NCBI GenBank assembly: GCA_016188575.1
Contig: JACPHN010000080.1
Coordinates: forward strand, 1 to 9,775
DNA from: Candidatus Schekmanbacteria bacterium
GTDB taxonomy: Bacteria; CSSED10-310; JACPHN01
Direction of reading: 5' to 3'
Length of the DNA: 9,775 nucleotides
Shown: positions 1 through 6,313 of the stretch, one piece after another
How positions within the stretch are numbered: the first letter of the stretch is position 1
Layout: each line of letters begins with the position of its first letter
Program-made: the position numbers and the translations under genes
Notes under the pieces: generated by a model
The model's database searches: none
What the model was told of the DNA's origin: nothing
The model's input: the letters and a program-made list of their open reading frames with translations, nothing else

Positions 1-150
1 CGCGCGGGGGGCGACCTCGTGCCACGTGAGCGCCGCCAAGCGCTTGTCTGTTTCAATCCGCGCCCCCCGCGCGGGGGGCGACGTGTGCGGCTTTTCGTCT
101 TCCGCGCGCTACGCGGGGTTTCAATCCGCGCCCCCCGCGCGGGGGGCGAC
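1..150 (-). CRISPR. Type I-C CRISPR array, leader-proximal end (continues past the left edge)
   Basis: There are two full identical 33-nt repeats at 50-82 and 118-150, and the last 15 nt of a third at 1-15, identical over that part. Spacers are 16-49 (34 nt) and 83-117 (35 nt). Read on the minus strand, the repeat starts GTCGCCCCCC and ends GCGGATTGAAAC, the usual I-C form, so the array is transcribed leftwards like the cas operon. The repeat can fold as an 8-bp stem (CGCCCCCC with GGGGGGCG), leaving an 11-nt CGGATTGAAAC tail that would become the crRNA 5' handle after Cas5c cleavage. An alternative 6-bp stem (CCGCGC with GCGCGG) is also possible. The window cuts the array, so the spacer count is unknown. 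A further repeat-like sequence lies at about 188-223. Confidence 0.97.
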
Positions 151-187
151 CGCGCGGCCTACGAGGCCGCCAACATCGCGTCGGGCG

Positions 188-223
188 GGCGGAATTCGCG
201 AACCCGCGCGGCTTTCGGCCGAT
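188..223 (-). repeat. Possible degenerate leader-proximal CRISPR repeat
   Basis: Compared with the intact repeat on the plus strand, positions 193-211 match its core (AAT, one change, CGCG, two changes, CCC, one gap, GCGCGG), and CGAT at 220-223 resembles the terminal CGAC. The outer arms are poorly conserved. Repeat starts are 68 nt apart at 50 and 118, so the next is expected near 186, and this one begins near 188. The interval 151-187 (37 nt) would then be a spacer; it reads in one frame as RAAYEAANIASG, compatible with capture from a coding sequence. In such GC-rich DNA a chance match is possible, and the call rests on spacing plus the core match. Confidence 0.4.
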
Positions 224-331
224 CCCCCCCCGTAGAGCCGCCGTCGCTCGACGCACATCGCTTGTTTCTGCGGTTCGCGACGTCTCGCGAACCTCCCGCT
301 GATCGCCTGGTCGCCATGGGTTCGCGCCCGC
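221..331 (-). promoter_or_regulatory. CRISPR leader region
   Basis: This non-coding stretch lies between the accessory gene and the array, on the upstream side of the array given the repeat orientation. Read on the minus strand it contains GCGCGAACCC at its far end, then GGGAGGTTCGCGA, then TCGCGAACC. From memory, paired GCGAACC and GGTTCGCG elements are typical of I-C leaders, which supports the assignment but was not checked by alignment. Leaders carry the array promoter and the Cas1-Cas2 docking signals. I see no convincing -35/-10 pair. Confidence 0.55.
272..293. repeat. 9-bp perfect inverted repeat in the leader
   Basis: GGTTCGCGA at 272-280 and TCGCGAACC at 285-293 are exact reverse complements around a 4-nt loop (CGTC). 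The same 9-mer, TCGCGAACC, recurs at 196-204 inside the repeat-like sequence beside the array. It could be a protein-binding site for regulation or spacer integration, or an RNA hairpin. It has no T-tract on either strand, so it is not an obvious intrinsic terminator. Confidence 0.6.
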
Positions 332-1024
332 TCACGGCCGCGGCGCCGCCGCGTCCTCGGGCGCCGCCTTGGGCGCGCTCCGACGACTGCTCCCTCCCGC
401 CGGTTTCGGGACGATCGCCGCCTGCCGCGCCGCGTCCTTCGGGAGGCGTGCCCGGATTTCCCCGAACACCTTCTCCACCGCCAAGTCATGCTCCACAGCC
501 GCCGCTTCTTCCGCGACCCGCGCCTGCGCAGCGGCGTCGGCGGCGGCTTGCTGCGCCGCAGCCGCCTGCCGCAGTCCATCCACCGCTGCCTGTAGCTTCG
601 GGCGCCACTCCTCGCGCAGCTTTTCGACCCGGCCATCGGCAATCTCGGCGAACCAAGACTGGAATCTTTCCGCCCGGCCAACTTGGGCCGCGCCAGCCGC
701 CTTCACGAGTTGGCCGTAGCCGCTACCGAAAATCAGATCGTGGATCGCGCCGCGCCGGCCCCCGTCCGCGAGCTCAACCGCCCGCGACAGGCCGCGAACC
801 GCCTGATCGTACTCGTAGTCCCGGACCCGCAAGCGGGCGCGCTGGGAAGGCAGCGCGAAGTCCGCGTCGTCTCGTCGCCGCAGGGCCTGCAGAAGACGGT
901 CGTTCGCCGGCGCGAACGCCGCGGCCAGCTCCGCGGTCTCCGGAAAGAGTCCAAGGCCCTCGATCAAATCATAGCCATACTCGACGCGCGCGCGCGACGG
1001 TGCATCAATCCAATATTTTCTCAT
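332..1024 (-). CDS. Unrecognised 230-aa helical protein between cas2 and the CRISPR array
   Basis: I do not recognise this family. The start at 1024 is well supported: AAGGAGGA at 1031-1038 sits 6 nt before an ATG that begins MRKYWIDAPSR. The frame stays open further upstream to 1156, but that extension is Arg/Gly/Pro-rich and not protein-like. Residues 1-145 look like a compact, mostly helical domain with conserved-looking aromatic and acidic patches (YGYDLIEGLGLF near 16-27, RVRDYEYDQAV near 66-76, HDLIFGSGYGQL near 95-106, RFQSWFAEIADG near 120-131). Residues about 146-192 are Ala/Glu/Gln-rich and likely a coiled coil. Residues 205-230 are a Pro/Lys/Arg/Ser-rich, probably disordered tail. 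There is no signal peptide, membrane segment or nuclease motif that I can see. It has the same orientation as the cas operon, begins 439 nt after cas2, and is preceded by a diverged CRISPR repeat at 1050-1080. It could be a CRISPR ancillary protein, a toxin or regulator controlled by Cascade, or an unrelated insertion. Confidence 0.8.
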   Translation of the reverse strand: MRKYWIDAPSRARVEYGYDLIEGLGLFPETAELAAAFAPANDRLLQALRRRDDADFALPSQRARLRVRDYEYDQAVRGLSRAVELADGGRRGAIHDLIFGSGYGQLVKAAGAAQVGRAERFQSWFAEIADGRVEKLREEWRPKLQAAVDGLRQAAAAQQAAADAAAQARVAEEAAAVEHDLAVEKVFGEIRARLPKDAARQAAIVPKPAGGSSRRSAPKAAPEDAAAPRP

Positions 1025-1049
1025 CTCGCGTCCTCCTTGTCCCTGCTGC

Positions 1050-1080
1050 GTTTCCAACCGCGTTCGCCGCGGAGGGCGAC
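1050..1080 (-). repeat. Degenerate CRISPR repeat upstream of the accessory gene
   Basis: On the minus strand this 31-nt element starts GTCGCCC and ends CGGTTGGAAAC. Aligned by eye to the array repeat (GTCGCCC start, CGGATTGAAAC end), it matches at 25 of 31 positions with one 2-nt gap; 9 of the 11 handle nucleotides agree. It can fold as CCGCG-GCGAA-CGCGG, parallel to the alternative CCGCGC/GCGCGG stem of the intact repeat. Its 3' end is 25 nt before the ATG of the accessory gene, so the position where a crRNA spacer would sit spans that gene's Shine-Dalgarno and start codon. It is a lone element: I found no partner one repeat-spacer unit away. Confidence 0.75.
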
Positions 1081-1463
1081 CGCGTCGGCCCCCCGGGACC
1101 AGCCGTGGCGAGGTCAGCGCGAGCCATTGCCGGCAGCGCCGCCGGGCCGGAAGCATCCGAGACCCACTCTACGCGCAGCCGCCGCTCACGTCAACCTGAC
1201 GCCGGGTAGGAGTGGCGGCGTGCACGGCGGCGGTACGGTACCGCAAGCGCCTCGATCCGCCACTGATGGTCATCGGCATCGGGACGAAAGCCACCTGCGG
1301 CGTGTCGCCAACCTCTCGGCTGGTCGACACCACGCGCGCTCCGCGGCGCCGCCGACCTCCTGCAAGCTGGTGCCGACCACCTCCTTCGCCGCTCCCCACC
1401 TTCGCCACACCGGCGAGCCGGATGCGCCGCGAAGCACGCACGGGGCGTCGCCTTCGCGCCCAC
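1081..1463. other. Gap between cas2 and the degenerate repeat with no recognisable gene
   Basis: No frame here has both a ribosome binding site and a protein-like translation. Two overlapping minus-strand frames of about 90 codons (1169-1441 and 1191-1463) and plus-strand frames run through it, but all are Arg/Pro/Ala-rich in the way non-coding high-GC DNA usually is. A short inverted repeat, GCGGTA-CGG-TACCGC, lies at 1230-1244 without a T-tract. No further CRISPR repeat copies were seen. The stretch may carry a promoter for the downstream accessory gene, but I cannot point to one. Confidence 0.5.
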
Positions 1464-1754
1464 TCACACGATCAGTGGCCCCTCGAGATCCGCGGTGGCG
1501 TGGGCTCCGTGGTGCTCCACGTGGCCGCGCCAGTTCCGCCCGAGAAAATAGAAGCGCAGGCTATCGGTCACCGGATTAATCTCGGAAAGCAGCCGGAGGC
1601 GTAGCCGCGCCCACTGCTCGGGATCGACCAGGCATTCGAAGACCGACTTTTGCACCCGTTGGCCGTAGTCGAGGCAAGCCTTGGCAACGCGCCGTAGCCG
1701 CCCGCGGCCCTCCTGGGTCACCGTGGATACGTCGTAGCTGACCAGAACCAACAT
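1464..1754 (-). CDS. cas2: Cas2, CRISPR adaptation protein
   Basis: This is the small adaptor that, as a dimer, bridges two Cas1 dimers and holds the prespacer during integration at the leader-repeat junction. The 96-residue length is typical. It begins MLVLVSYDVST with the ferredoxin-like first strand and the conserved Asp8 of the SYDV motif. The middle part YGQRVQKSVFEC (30-41) and the C-terminal LRFYFLGRNW (66-75) are family features; the I-C subfamily has the same arrangement. The start at 1754 is chosen over an upstream in-frame ATG at 1793, which would overlap the end of cas1, because GAGGAC at 1761-1766 lies 6 nt before it and the protein then starts with the Cas2 fold. It begins 29 nt after the cas1 stop and is the last gene of the cas operon. 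Confidence 0.96.
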   Translation of the reverse strand: MLVLVSYDVSTVTQEGRGRLRRVAKACLDYGQRVQKSVFECLVDPEQWARLRLRLLSEINPVTDSLRFYFLGRNWRGHVEHHGAHATADLEGPLIV

Positions 1755-1783
1755 GTTTCTGTCCTCACTCCTCGGCCACGCGG

Positions 1784-2815
1784 CTAGCGCCACAGGAAAG
1801 GTGGGTAGCCGTCGAGATCGCCGCGCAGGTAACGGGCGAACAAGCGTGCCTGCATTAGCGGCACCAGCCCCATGGTCATGCGGTCCTCCAGAAAAGGGTG
1901 GACGATCTCCTCGTCCTTGCGCTTCTGCCAGGCCACCAGCACGGTTTTCCGCGTCTCGTCATCCATCGTGATCCCGCCAGTCTCGGCCTGGCGAAAACCC
2001 GAAGCCGCCACCTGCCGGCGGTTCACGAGGCTGAGCACCAGCCGATCGGCGAGCACTGGCCGCAGCTCCTCCATCAGGTCCAGAGCCAAGCCGGGACGCC
2101 CGGGCCGGTCGCGGTGCAGGTAGCCGACGGCCGGGTCGAGGCCGACCGTCTCGAGGCCGCTCGAAACGTCGTGCAGCAACAACGTGTACACGAACGATAG
2201 GAGGGCGTTGAGGTTGTCGAGCGGCGGGCGGCGGCTGCGTCCGCGCAACCGAAACGCCGGGTCGTCAATGGTGACCAGCTCGTCGAAGACACCGAAGTAG
2301 ACGTGAGCAGCTTCTCCCTCGATGCCCCGCACCGTGTCCAGGGGAAGCTCGGCGTCGAGGCGCCCAAGTGCGCGAGTGAGCCCCTCGGCAGCGCCGCCGA
2401 GCGCCGCCGTGTCCCTGGACTCCGCGTGGTCACGGATGCCCCGCCGGAGCACCGTGCGGCAGTTGGCGATCTTGGCCGCGGTCACTGTGCGCGCGATCGC
2501 GGCGCTCGCGCCATCGTCGTCGGCGCGCCGGTATTGCTCGCGGCGGAGCAGCACGTTACCCGATACCGGCCCCTGGACGCGGGCGAGGAACTTGCCGTGT
2601 AGGCTCAGAAACGACACCATGACGTCCCGCTCCGCGCAGAGGTCCATCAGCCCGGGGCTGAGCCCGACTCTCCCGAAACATACAACCCCCGCAAGCGTGT
2701 GAATCGGCACCCGGAATCGCGTTTCGCCATCGACCCGGACCAGCAGGCTTTCGCCTTCGCGGGCCAGATAAGAGCCTTGCGTGGTGACGTATAGCGTGTT
2801 TTGGTGGGTCTTCAT
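1784..2815 (-). CDS. cas1: Cas1, CRISPR integrase (type I-C)
   Basis: This is the metal-dependent integrase that catalyses spacer insertion with Cas2, aided here by Cas4 for prespacer trimming. The protein has 343 residues, normal for I-C. The N-terminal beta domain starts MKTHQNTLYVTTQGSYLAR. The helical domain carries the expected metal ligands: Glu166 in GIEGE, His234 in GYLH, and Asp246 with Glu249/Glu250 in LALDLMEELRP. The C-terminal LFARYLRGDLDGYPPFLWR is a typical I-C Cas1 ending. The start is the ATG at 2815, which overlaps the cas4 stop by 4 nt (ATGA), indicating translational coupling; the frame extends further upstream only as a shadow of cas4. No substitution suggests loss of function. 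Confidence 0.97.
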   Translation of the reverse strand: MKTHQNTLYVTTQGSYLAREGESLLVRVDGETRFRVPIHTLAGVVCFGRVGLSPGLMDLCAERDVMVSFLSLHGKFLARVQGPVSGNVLLRREQYRRADDDGASAAIARTVTAAKIANCRTVLRRGIRDHAESRDTAALGGAAEGLTRALGRLDAELPLDTVRGIEGEAAHVYFGVFDELVTIDDPAFRLRGRSRRPPLDNLNALLSFVYTLLLHDVSSGLETVGLDPAVGYLHRDRPGRPGLALDLMEELRPVLADRLVLSLVNRRQVAASGFRQAETGGITMDDETRKTVLVAWQKRKDEEIVHPFLEDRMTMGLVPLMQARLFARYLRGDLDGYPPFLWR

Positions 2816-3513
2816 GGTTCCTCCACGAGGCCGCGCGCCAGATAACGCCTGGCGGATCTGCCCCTTTTCTGGGCCGCGGGAAGGCAGCTCTCGATCAGCG
2901 AGCAGCCCTGGCAGGGCGCGGCGCGAGGTACCCGCGGCAGCAGCCGCTTCCCGACAATCTCGTGAAAGCGCGCCGCCGCGGCTTCGGTTCGCTGGCGGAG
3001 CCGCTGATCGAAGACCACGGCGATCCGCTCCCGACTCGCGGCGTAGTAGATCGCACCCACCGCCACCGGCACCGCGAGCATCTCTTCCAGGCACAGCGCC
3101 TGGGCGCACAGTTGGGCTTCGTAGTAGTCGGCGTGGCGGCGGTGCCCGAGCTTGTACTCGACCGGACAGGGCACCCCGCACGGCGAGTCCGCTCCGGACT
3201 GGCCACGCCGAAACTCGACCACGTCCGCCACCCCGATCAGGCCGAGGCGCAGCGAGCGCACCGGCACGCCGCGCTCGGTGCGCACCTCGCCCCGGGATTC
3301 GACGCGCGGCGCGGTTTCGTGGACGCCCCGGTGCAAGTGCGCGCCCTCGACCGTAAAGCGGTTGTCGTCCCAGATGCCTTCGAGGTGCACGAGCGCGGCG
3401 CGGCGCTCGCAGTACAGCAGGTGCTGCAGACCGGACAACGGCAGCAGCTCGTCTTCCGCGTATCCGCCTTGCGCCTCCGCCGACGCGTCGCCCGAGCCCG
3501 AGTCTACGCGCAT
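2812..3513 (-). CDS. cas4: Cas4, RecB-like exonuclease of CRISPR adaptation
   Basis: Cas4 is an iron-sulfur RecB-family nuclease that trims prespacers and helps select PAM-flanked ones with Cas1-Cas2. This 233-residue protein keeps the four cluster cysteines: Cys35 in LLYCERR and Cys201, Cys204, Cys210 in the C-terminal CQGC-x5-C. The nuclease core is visible as His61/His65 (HLHRGVH), Asp97 (GVADVVEF), the Glu119-x-Lys121 pair (PVEYKLG) and Gln134 in YYEAQLCAQ. The ATG at 3513 lies 16 nt after the cas7 stop, with only a modest GAGG upstream. The first 20 residues are acidic and low-complexity, so an initiation site slightly downstream cannot be excluded. The stop overlaps the cas1 start by 4 nt. 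Confidence 0.95.
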   Translation of the reverse strand: MRVDSGSGDASAEAQGGYAEDELLPLSGLQHLLYCERRAALVHLEGIWDDNRFTVEGAHLHRGVHETAPRVESRGEVRTERGVPVRSLRLGLIGVADVVEFRRGQSGADSPCGVPCPVEYKLGHRRHADYYEAQLCAQALCLEEMLAVPVAVGAIYYAASRERIAVVFDQRLRQRTEAAAARFHEIVGKRLLPRVPRAAPCQGCSLIESCLPAAQKRGRSARRYLARGLVEEP

Positions 3514-3529
3514 GGCGACCTCGACCCCG

Positions 3530-4561
3530 TCAGTCCACCTCGACCCCGGCGGGCGGCTCGTCCCAGATCATCGCGGCGCCACCGCCGTCGCGGGTGCTCA
3601 AGAAGCCGGCGCGCACCCCCGCCGGCAGGCGCGAGCGGTGGAAAACGACCTCGAAGTTGGCGAACGAGCGCGCCACCCCGTTGCCGCCTCGCCGGCGCAC
3701 CTCCACCAGGTCGAACAACCGGTGCGCCGGCGCGCACCCGAGCACCGCCTGGCGCCGCCGCTGCTCTTCGTTGGTATCCGTCCCCTCGTGTCGGAAGACG
3801 AACACGGGCTCCCGAACCGACATGATCCCCTTGCTGGCCGAGCGGTTGTGCTCGAACATCCCGAGCAGCGCCTCCCAAAACAGCTCGAGGTCCGCTTCGG
3901 TGAAGCCGGTATCGGCGGCCAGGTGCGCGCTGATGAAGGCCTCGCCACGGTAGAGCCCGTACGGGATCAGGGCCTTGCGACCCATGGTGCGCAGCTTGTC
4001 CTCGGGCATGTTGGCGGCGAATTCGATGTAGGCGTCGCTGGAAGGCAGCATCTTGCCACCCTGGGGCTCGGCGACCGCCATGCGCGTAATCGACAGGTCC
4101 AGCGGCAAAACCGGCGCGACCGACCGCGCGAATGCGAATTGCACCGGGCCGCGCACCTGGCCCGCGTTCGGCCCCGTGCTCAATACCGCCCCGAACGCTC
4201 GCACATCGTAGAAGCTCTGGCAGAGCCACTTTCGGGCACGACCCACCTTGTCCTTGTTCGCCGCCGATTTCCCGTCCTTGGTGGTTGGCGGCATGCCACC
4301 GGTCTGCTCGTGTGCCTGGGCAATCGGCGCATTCAGGTTCGTCGCGTGTTCGATCAGGATCGCATTTGGCATCTGGTTACCTCGCGCCGCCATCACATAG
4401 TTGCGCACGAGCCGTTTCTGGCACACGTCGCTGACCAGGCCGTGCATGTCCTCGGGATCGACGCGCGGGGCGTTCCCCGCGTCGGGATCGCCGTTGGGGT
4501 TGCCGTTCTCGCAGTCGAACAGATAGGTGACCTCATGGCGGTGCCTGATGATCTCACTCAT
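3530..4561 (-). CDS. cas7: Cas7 (Csd2), Cascade backbone subunit
   Basis: Cas7c subunits line the crRNA and form the backbone of the I-C surveillance complex. The N-terminal strand and glycine-rich segment ([16 protein letters not shown], 15-30) and the central segments [11 protein letters not shown] (120-130), [15 protein letters not shown] (134-148), SITRMAV (157-163), [21 protein letters not shown] (192-212) and [21 protein letters not shown] (225-245) are hallmarks of Csd2. The start at 4561 (MSEII) is preferred to an ATG at 4570, because AAGGA sits 8 nt ahead of it while the earlier ATG abuts the same motif; 4561 also matches typical Csd2 starts. It overlaps the end of cas8c by 8 nt. At 343 residues it is about 50 longer than the usual 285-295: extra sequence lies near 164-188, near 259-275 and at the C-terminus (about 320-343). 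Confidence 0.96.
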   Translation of the reverse strand: MSEIIRHRHEVTYLFDCENGNPNGDPDAGNAPRVDPEDMHGLVSDVCQKRLVRNYVMAARGNQMPNAILIEHATNLNAPIAQAHEQTGGMPPTTKDGKSAANKDKVGRARKWLCQSFYDVRAFGAVLSTGPNAGQVRGPVQFAFARSVAPVLPLDLSITRMAVAEPQGGKMLPSSDAYIEFAANMPEDKLRTMGRKALIPYGLYRGEAFISAHLAADTGFTEADLELFWEALLGMFEHNRSASKGIMSVREPVFVFRHEGTDTNEEQRRRQAVLGCAPAHRLFDLVEVRRRGGNGVARSFANFEVVFHRSRLPAGVRAGFLSTRDGGGAAMIWDEPPAGVEVD

Positions 4562-4943
4562 GGCTGTCATCCTTCTTCTTGTGTTGCAGATCGGCGAGCT
4601 GCTGGTAGTACCCGAGCGCGAACAGGCTCTGCTCCTCGAGCGTGAGCGTGGCGGGCACCTGGTCGCGGATACGGCTCCACACTTCCGCGAGTCTGGTCTC
4701 GTACCAGTACGCCAGGCCGCCCTCGAGCTTGTTGAGGTGGAACTGACTGGTGCGGGTCAGCCGCCCGAGCACCAGCGCGGGAGTGGCGCTGGCGGCGGCG
4801 TAGTATCGCTGCACGACACCGGCGCCGACGTGGCCGAGAGCGGCCCGCTGCAGCGCTGCCAGCAGCGCCATCAGGCGGCCTGCATGGTACGCCGGGTGCG
4901 GGTGTTGCTCGTTCAGAAAGCGTTCGACGGTGACTTCTGGCAT
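4554..4943 (-). CDS. cas11c: Cas11c, small subunit translated from an internal start in cas8c
   Basis: In I-C systems the Cascade small subunit is made by internal initiation within cas8c; this is established for the subtype. Here Met456 of Cas8c (PEVTVERFL follows) is preceded by GAGGAGG at 4948-4954, 4 nt before the ATG at 4943, one of the strongest Shine-Dalgarno sequences in the operon although it lies inside a coding frame. The product would be 129 residues, close to the roughly 120-130 expected for Cas11c. It is predicted all-helical: [17 protein letters not shown] near 20-36, the conserved-looking [20 protein letters not shown] near 66-85, and [21 protein letters not shown] near 100-120. 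It shares its stop codon with cas8c. Confidence 0.8.
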   Translation of the reverse strand: MPEVTVERFLNEQHPHPAYHAGRLMALLAALQRAALGHVGAGVVQRYYAAASATPALVLGRLTRTSQFHLNKLEGGLAYWYETRLAEVWSRIRDQVPATLTLEEQSLFALGYYQQLADLQHKKKDDSHE

Positions 4944-6308
4944 GGATCCTCCTCGGAGTCGGCGTTGGCGGACGTGATAGGCCTTCAGCAGTGCCATGCG
5001 CGCATGGTTGAACGGCTGGTCTTCAATGACATCCATACGGGTGCGGGCGAGCGCCTGCGCCAGGACCGTTGCCGGCAACGGTTCCTGACGCACCGCGACC
5101 CGCCACATCCGCGCGACTCCTGGGCCGGTCAGCTCCTTTGGGTCGCGGACGGTGGCGGCGAGCACGGTGAAAAGCTTGGGCGGGGGCGCGAGCCCGTTGC
5201 CGTCACGGGCGACGATCGCCAGATCGTCCAACCAGGCGGCGACGGCGCCCGCGAGCTCCTCGAAGGCCCCTTCCATCCAGTCGCGGACCATGACGCGGCC
5301 ACCCGCGCCGGAAAGCGCCAGCGCCCGGTAGCGGTTGCCGGCGAGGTCCGGCCGCGCACCGGCGCGGATGCTGTCGAGCAAGCCGCGAGCCAGCGCGTGC
5401 GCATCGCGCTCCGCGACCGTGGGGCTATCCATCAGCCAGGGCAGCGGATCGTCGGCCTCGGGCACCGCGTGGTCGAACCAATAGGTTATCTTCGCACCCG
5501 CCAGGCGGCGGCCGCGTTCGCGGAGGAGGTGCTCGAGCGCCGCGCGGTAGGCGGCGGTGGCTTCGGCCGACATCGCCGCGTTGGCAGACTGCTGCAGGCC
5601 GTACGAGCCAAACGCTTCCTTGTCGAAACCGACCAGAGTGTTTCCCATGGTCAGGCCGCCGACATCCTGCAGGCCCGCGATCTTGGGATGCGTTGCGGCC
5701 GGTTCGACCAGCCTCCCGGTGACCAGGCACCGCATGCGCCCATCCCCACCCGCGACCCTGCCGGCGGCGGGCTTCCGGTCCGTGAGCCGGCCGCGATATG
5801 CGCGCCACCACGCATGCCATGCCGTGCCTTCCAGCGGCAGCTCGCCCCCTACCTGGACCGTCACCTTGTCCGCCGGCCTCGCCCGCGCCCGCTCGAGCCG
5901 GCCGCGGACCGCCGCCACCGTCTCCGCGCCGGCGAGGCCCCGCCCCGCCGCCGCCAGCGCCGCGACCTCCCCGCCCGCCTCCTTCAGCAGCCACACGAAG
6001 TGATTGTGCTTCTCCCGCGTCTTCTGCTCTTCTCCGTTTTTCCCGAGCAGCGCCACGACCTCGGCGGTCTCCGCCAGAAAATGGCAGCGCGTCGTGGAGC
6101 CGCTCACCAGCTCCGCTTGCGAGAGGTCCGGGCACCGCGGAAGCTCGCGCCCCGGGTTCTTCGGCAGGCTCGCGTCCCCGAGCTCCACGACGTCGAGAAA
6201 CTGCCCTTCCGCGTCGAAGGCCACCGCCCAGCGAATGGCCCTGGACCGGAACCCAGGCTCGACCTCGAGCCCCTCCCGATGCGCATAGGCGACAAGCTGT
6301 TGCAACAT
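4554..6308 (-). CDS. cas8c: Cas8c (Csd1), Cascade large subunit
   Basis: Cas8c is the large subunit of the I-C effector; it reads the PAM and recruits Cas3 to the R-loop. The 584-residue length fits the family. The start [20 protein letters not shown] and the following [19 protein letters not shown] strand pair are characteristic. The segments [10 protein letters not shown] (101-110), [20 protein letters not shown] (195-214), [20 protein letters not shown] (225-244) and ITYWFDH (274-280) are typical Csd1 regions. Residues from 456 onward form the helical small-subunit module that is also expressed separately as Cas11c. A GGAGGT at 6316-6321 lies 7 nt before the ATG. The gene starts 5 nt after the cas5 stop and overlaps cas7 by 8 nt at its end. 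Confidence 0.96.
   Translation of the reverse strand: MLQQLVAYAHREGLEVEPGFRSRAIRWAVAFDAEGQFLDVVELGDASLPKNPGRELPRCPDLSQAELVSGSTTRCHFLAETAEVVALLGKNGEEQKTREKHNHFVWLLKEAGGEVAALAAAGRGLAGAETVAAVRGRLERARARPADKVTVQVGGELPLEGTAWHAWWRAYRGRLTDRKPAAGRVAGGDGRMRCLVTGRLVEPAATHPKIAGLQDVGGLTMGNTLVGFDKEAFGSYGLQQSANAAMSAEATAAYRAALEHLLRERGRRLAGAKITYWFDHAVPEADDPLPWLMDSPTVAERDAHALARGLLDSIRAGARPDLAGNRYRALALSGAGGRVMVRDWMEGAFEELAGAVAAWLDDLAIVARDGNGLAPPPKLFTVLAATVRDPKELTGPGVARMWRVAVRQEPLPATVLAQALARTRMDVIEDQPFNHARMALLKAYHVRQRRLRGGSMPEVTVERFLNEQHPHPAYHAGRLMALLAALQRAALGHVGAGVVQRYYAAASATPALVLGRLTRTSQFHLNKLEGGLAYWYETRLAEVWSRIRDQVPATLTLEEQSLFALGYYQQLADLQHKKKDDSHE
4948..4954 (-). promoter_or_regulatory. Internal ribosome binding site for Cas11c
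   Basis: GAGGAGG on the minus strand is followed by ATCC and then ATG at 4943. It encodes ordinary Cas8c residues in that frame, but the near-perfect match to the 16S anti-Shine-Dalgarno, directly before a Met at the known Cas11c boundary, argues for function. Confidence 0.75.
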
Positions 6309-6313
6309 CGGCG

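Noticed and set aside
264-284. A GTCGC...GAAAC stretch on the minus strand, considered as another diverged CRISPR repeat.
   Set aside because: It is only about 18 nt long, lacks the stem sequence, and overlaps the leader inverted repeat, so the similarity is limited to the ends.
19-1209. A 396-codon plus-strand frame running through the CRISPR array and the leader.
   Set aside because: It translates the repeats themselves (NPRPPRGG-type segments) and is antisense to the accessory gene, with no start signal.
1230-1244. Inverted repeat GCGGTA-CGG-TACCGC considered as a terminator after cas2.
   Set aside because: Short stem and no T-tract on either strand.
1169-1463. Two overlapping minus-strand frames of 90 codons between cas2 and the accessory gene, considered as a small gene or toxin.
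   Set aside because: No ribosome binding site, low-complexity Arg/Ala-rich translation, and no recognisable motif in either frame.
2816-3181. N-terminal extension of Cas1 by 122 residues.
   Set aside because: The extension is the out-of-frame shadow of cas4; the ATG at 2815, coupled to the cas4 stop, begins a normal Cas1.
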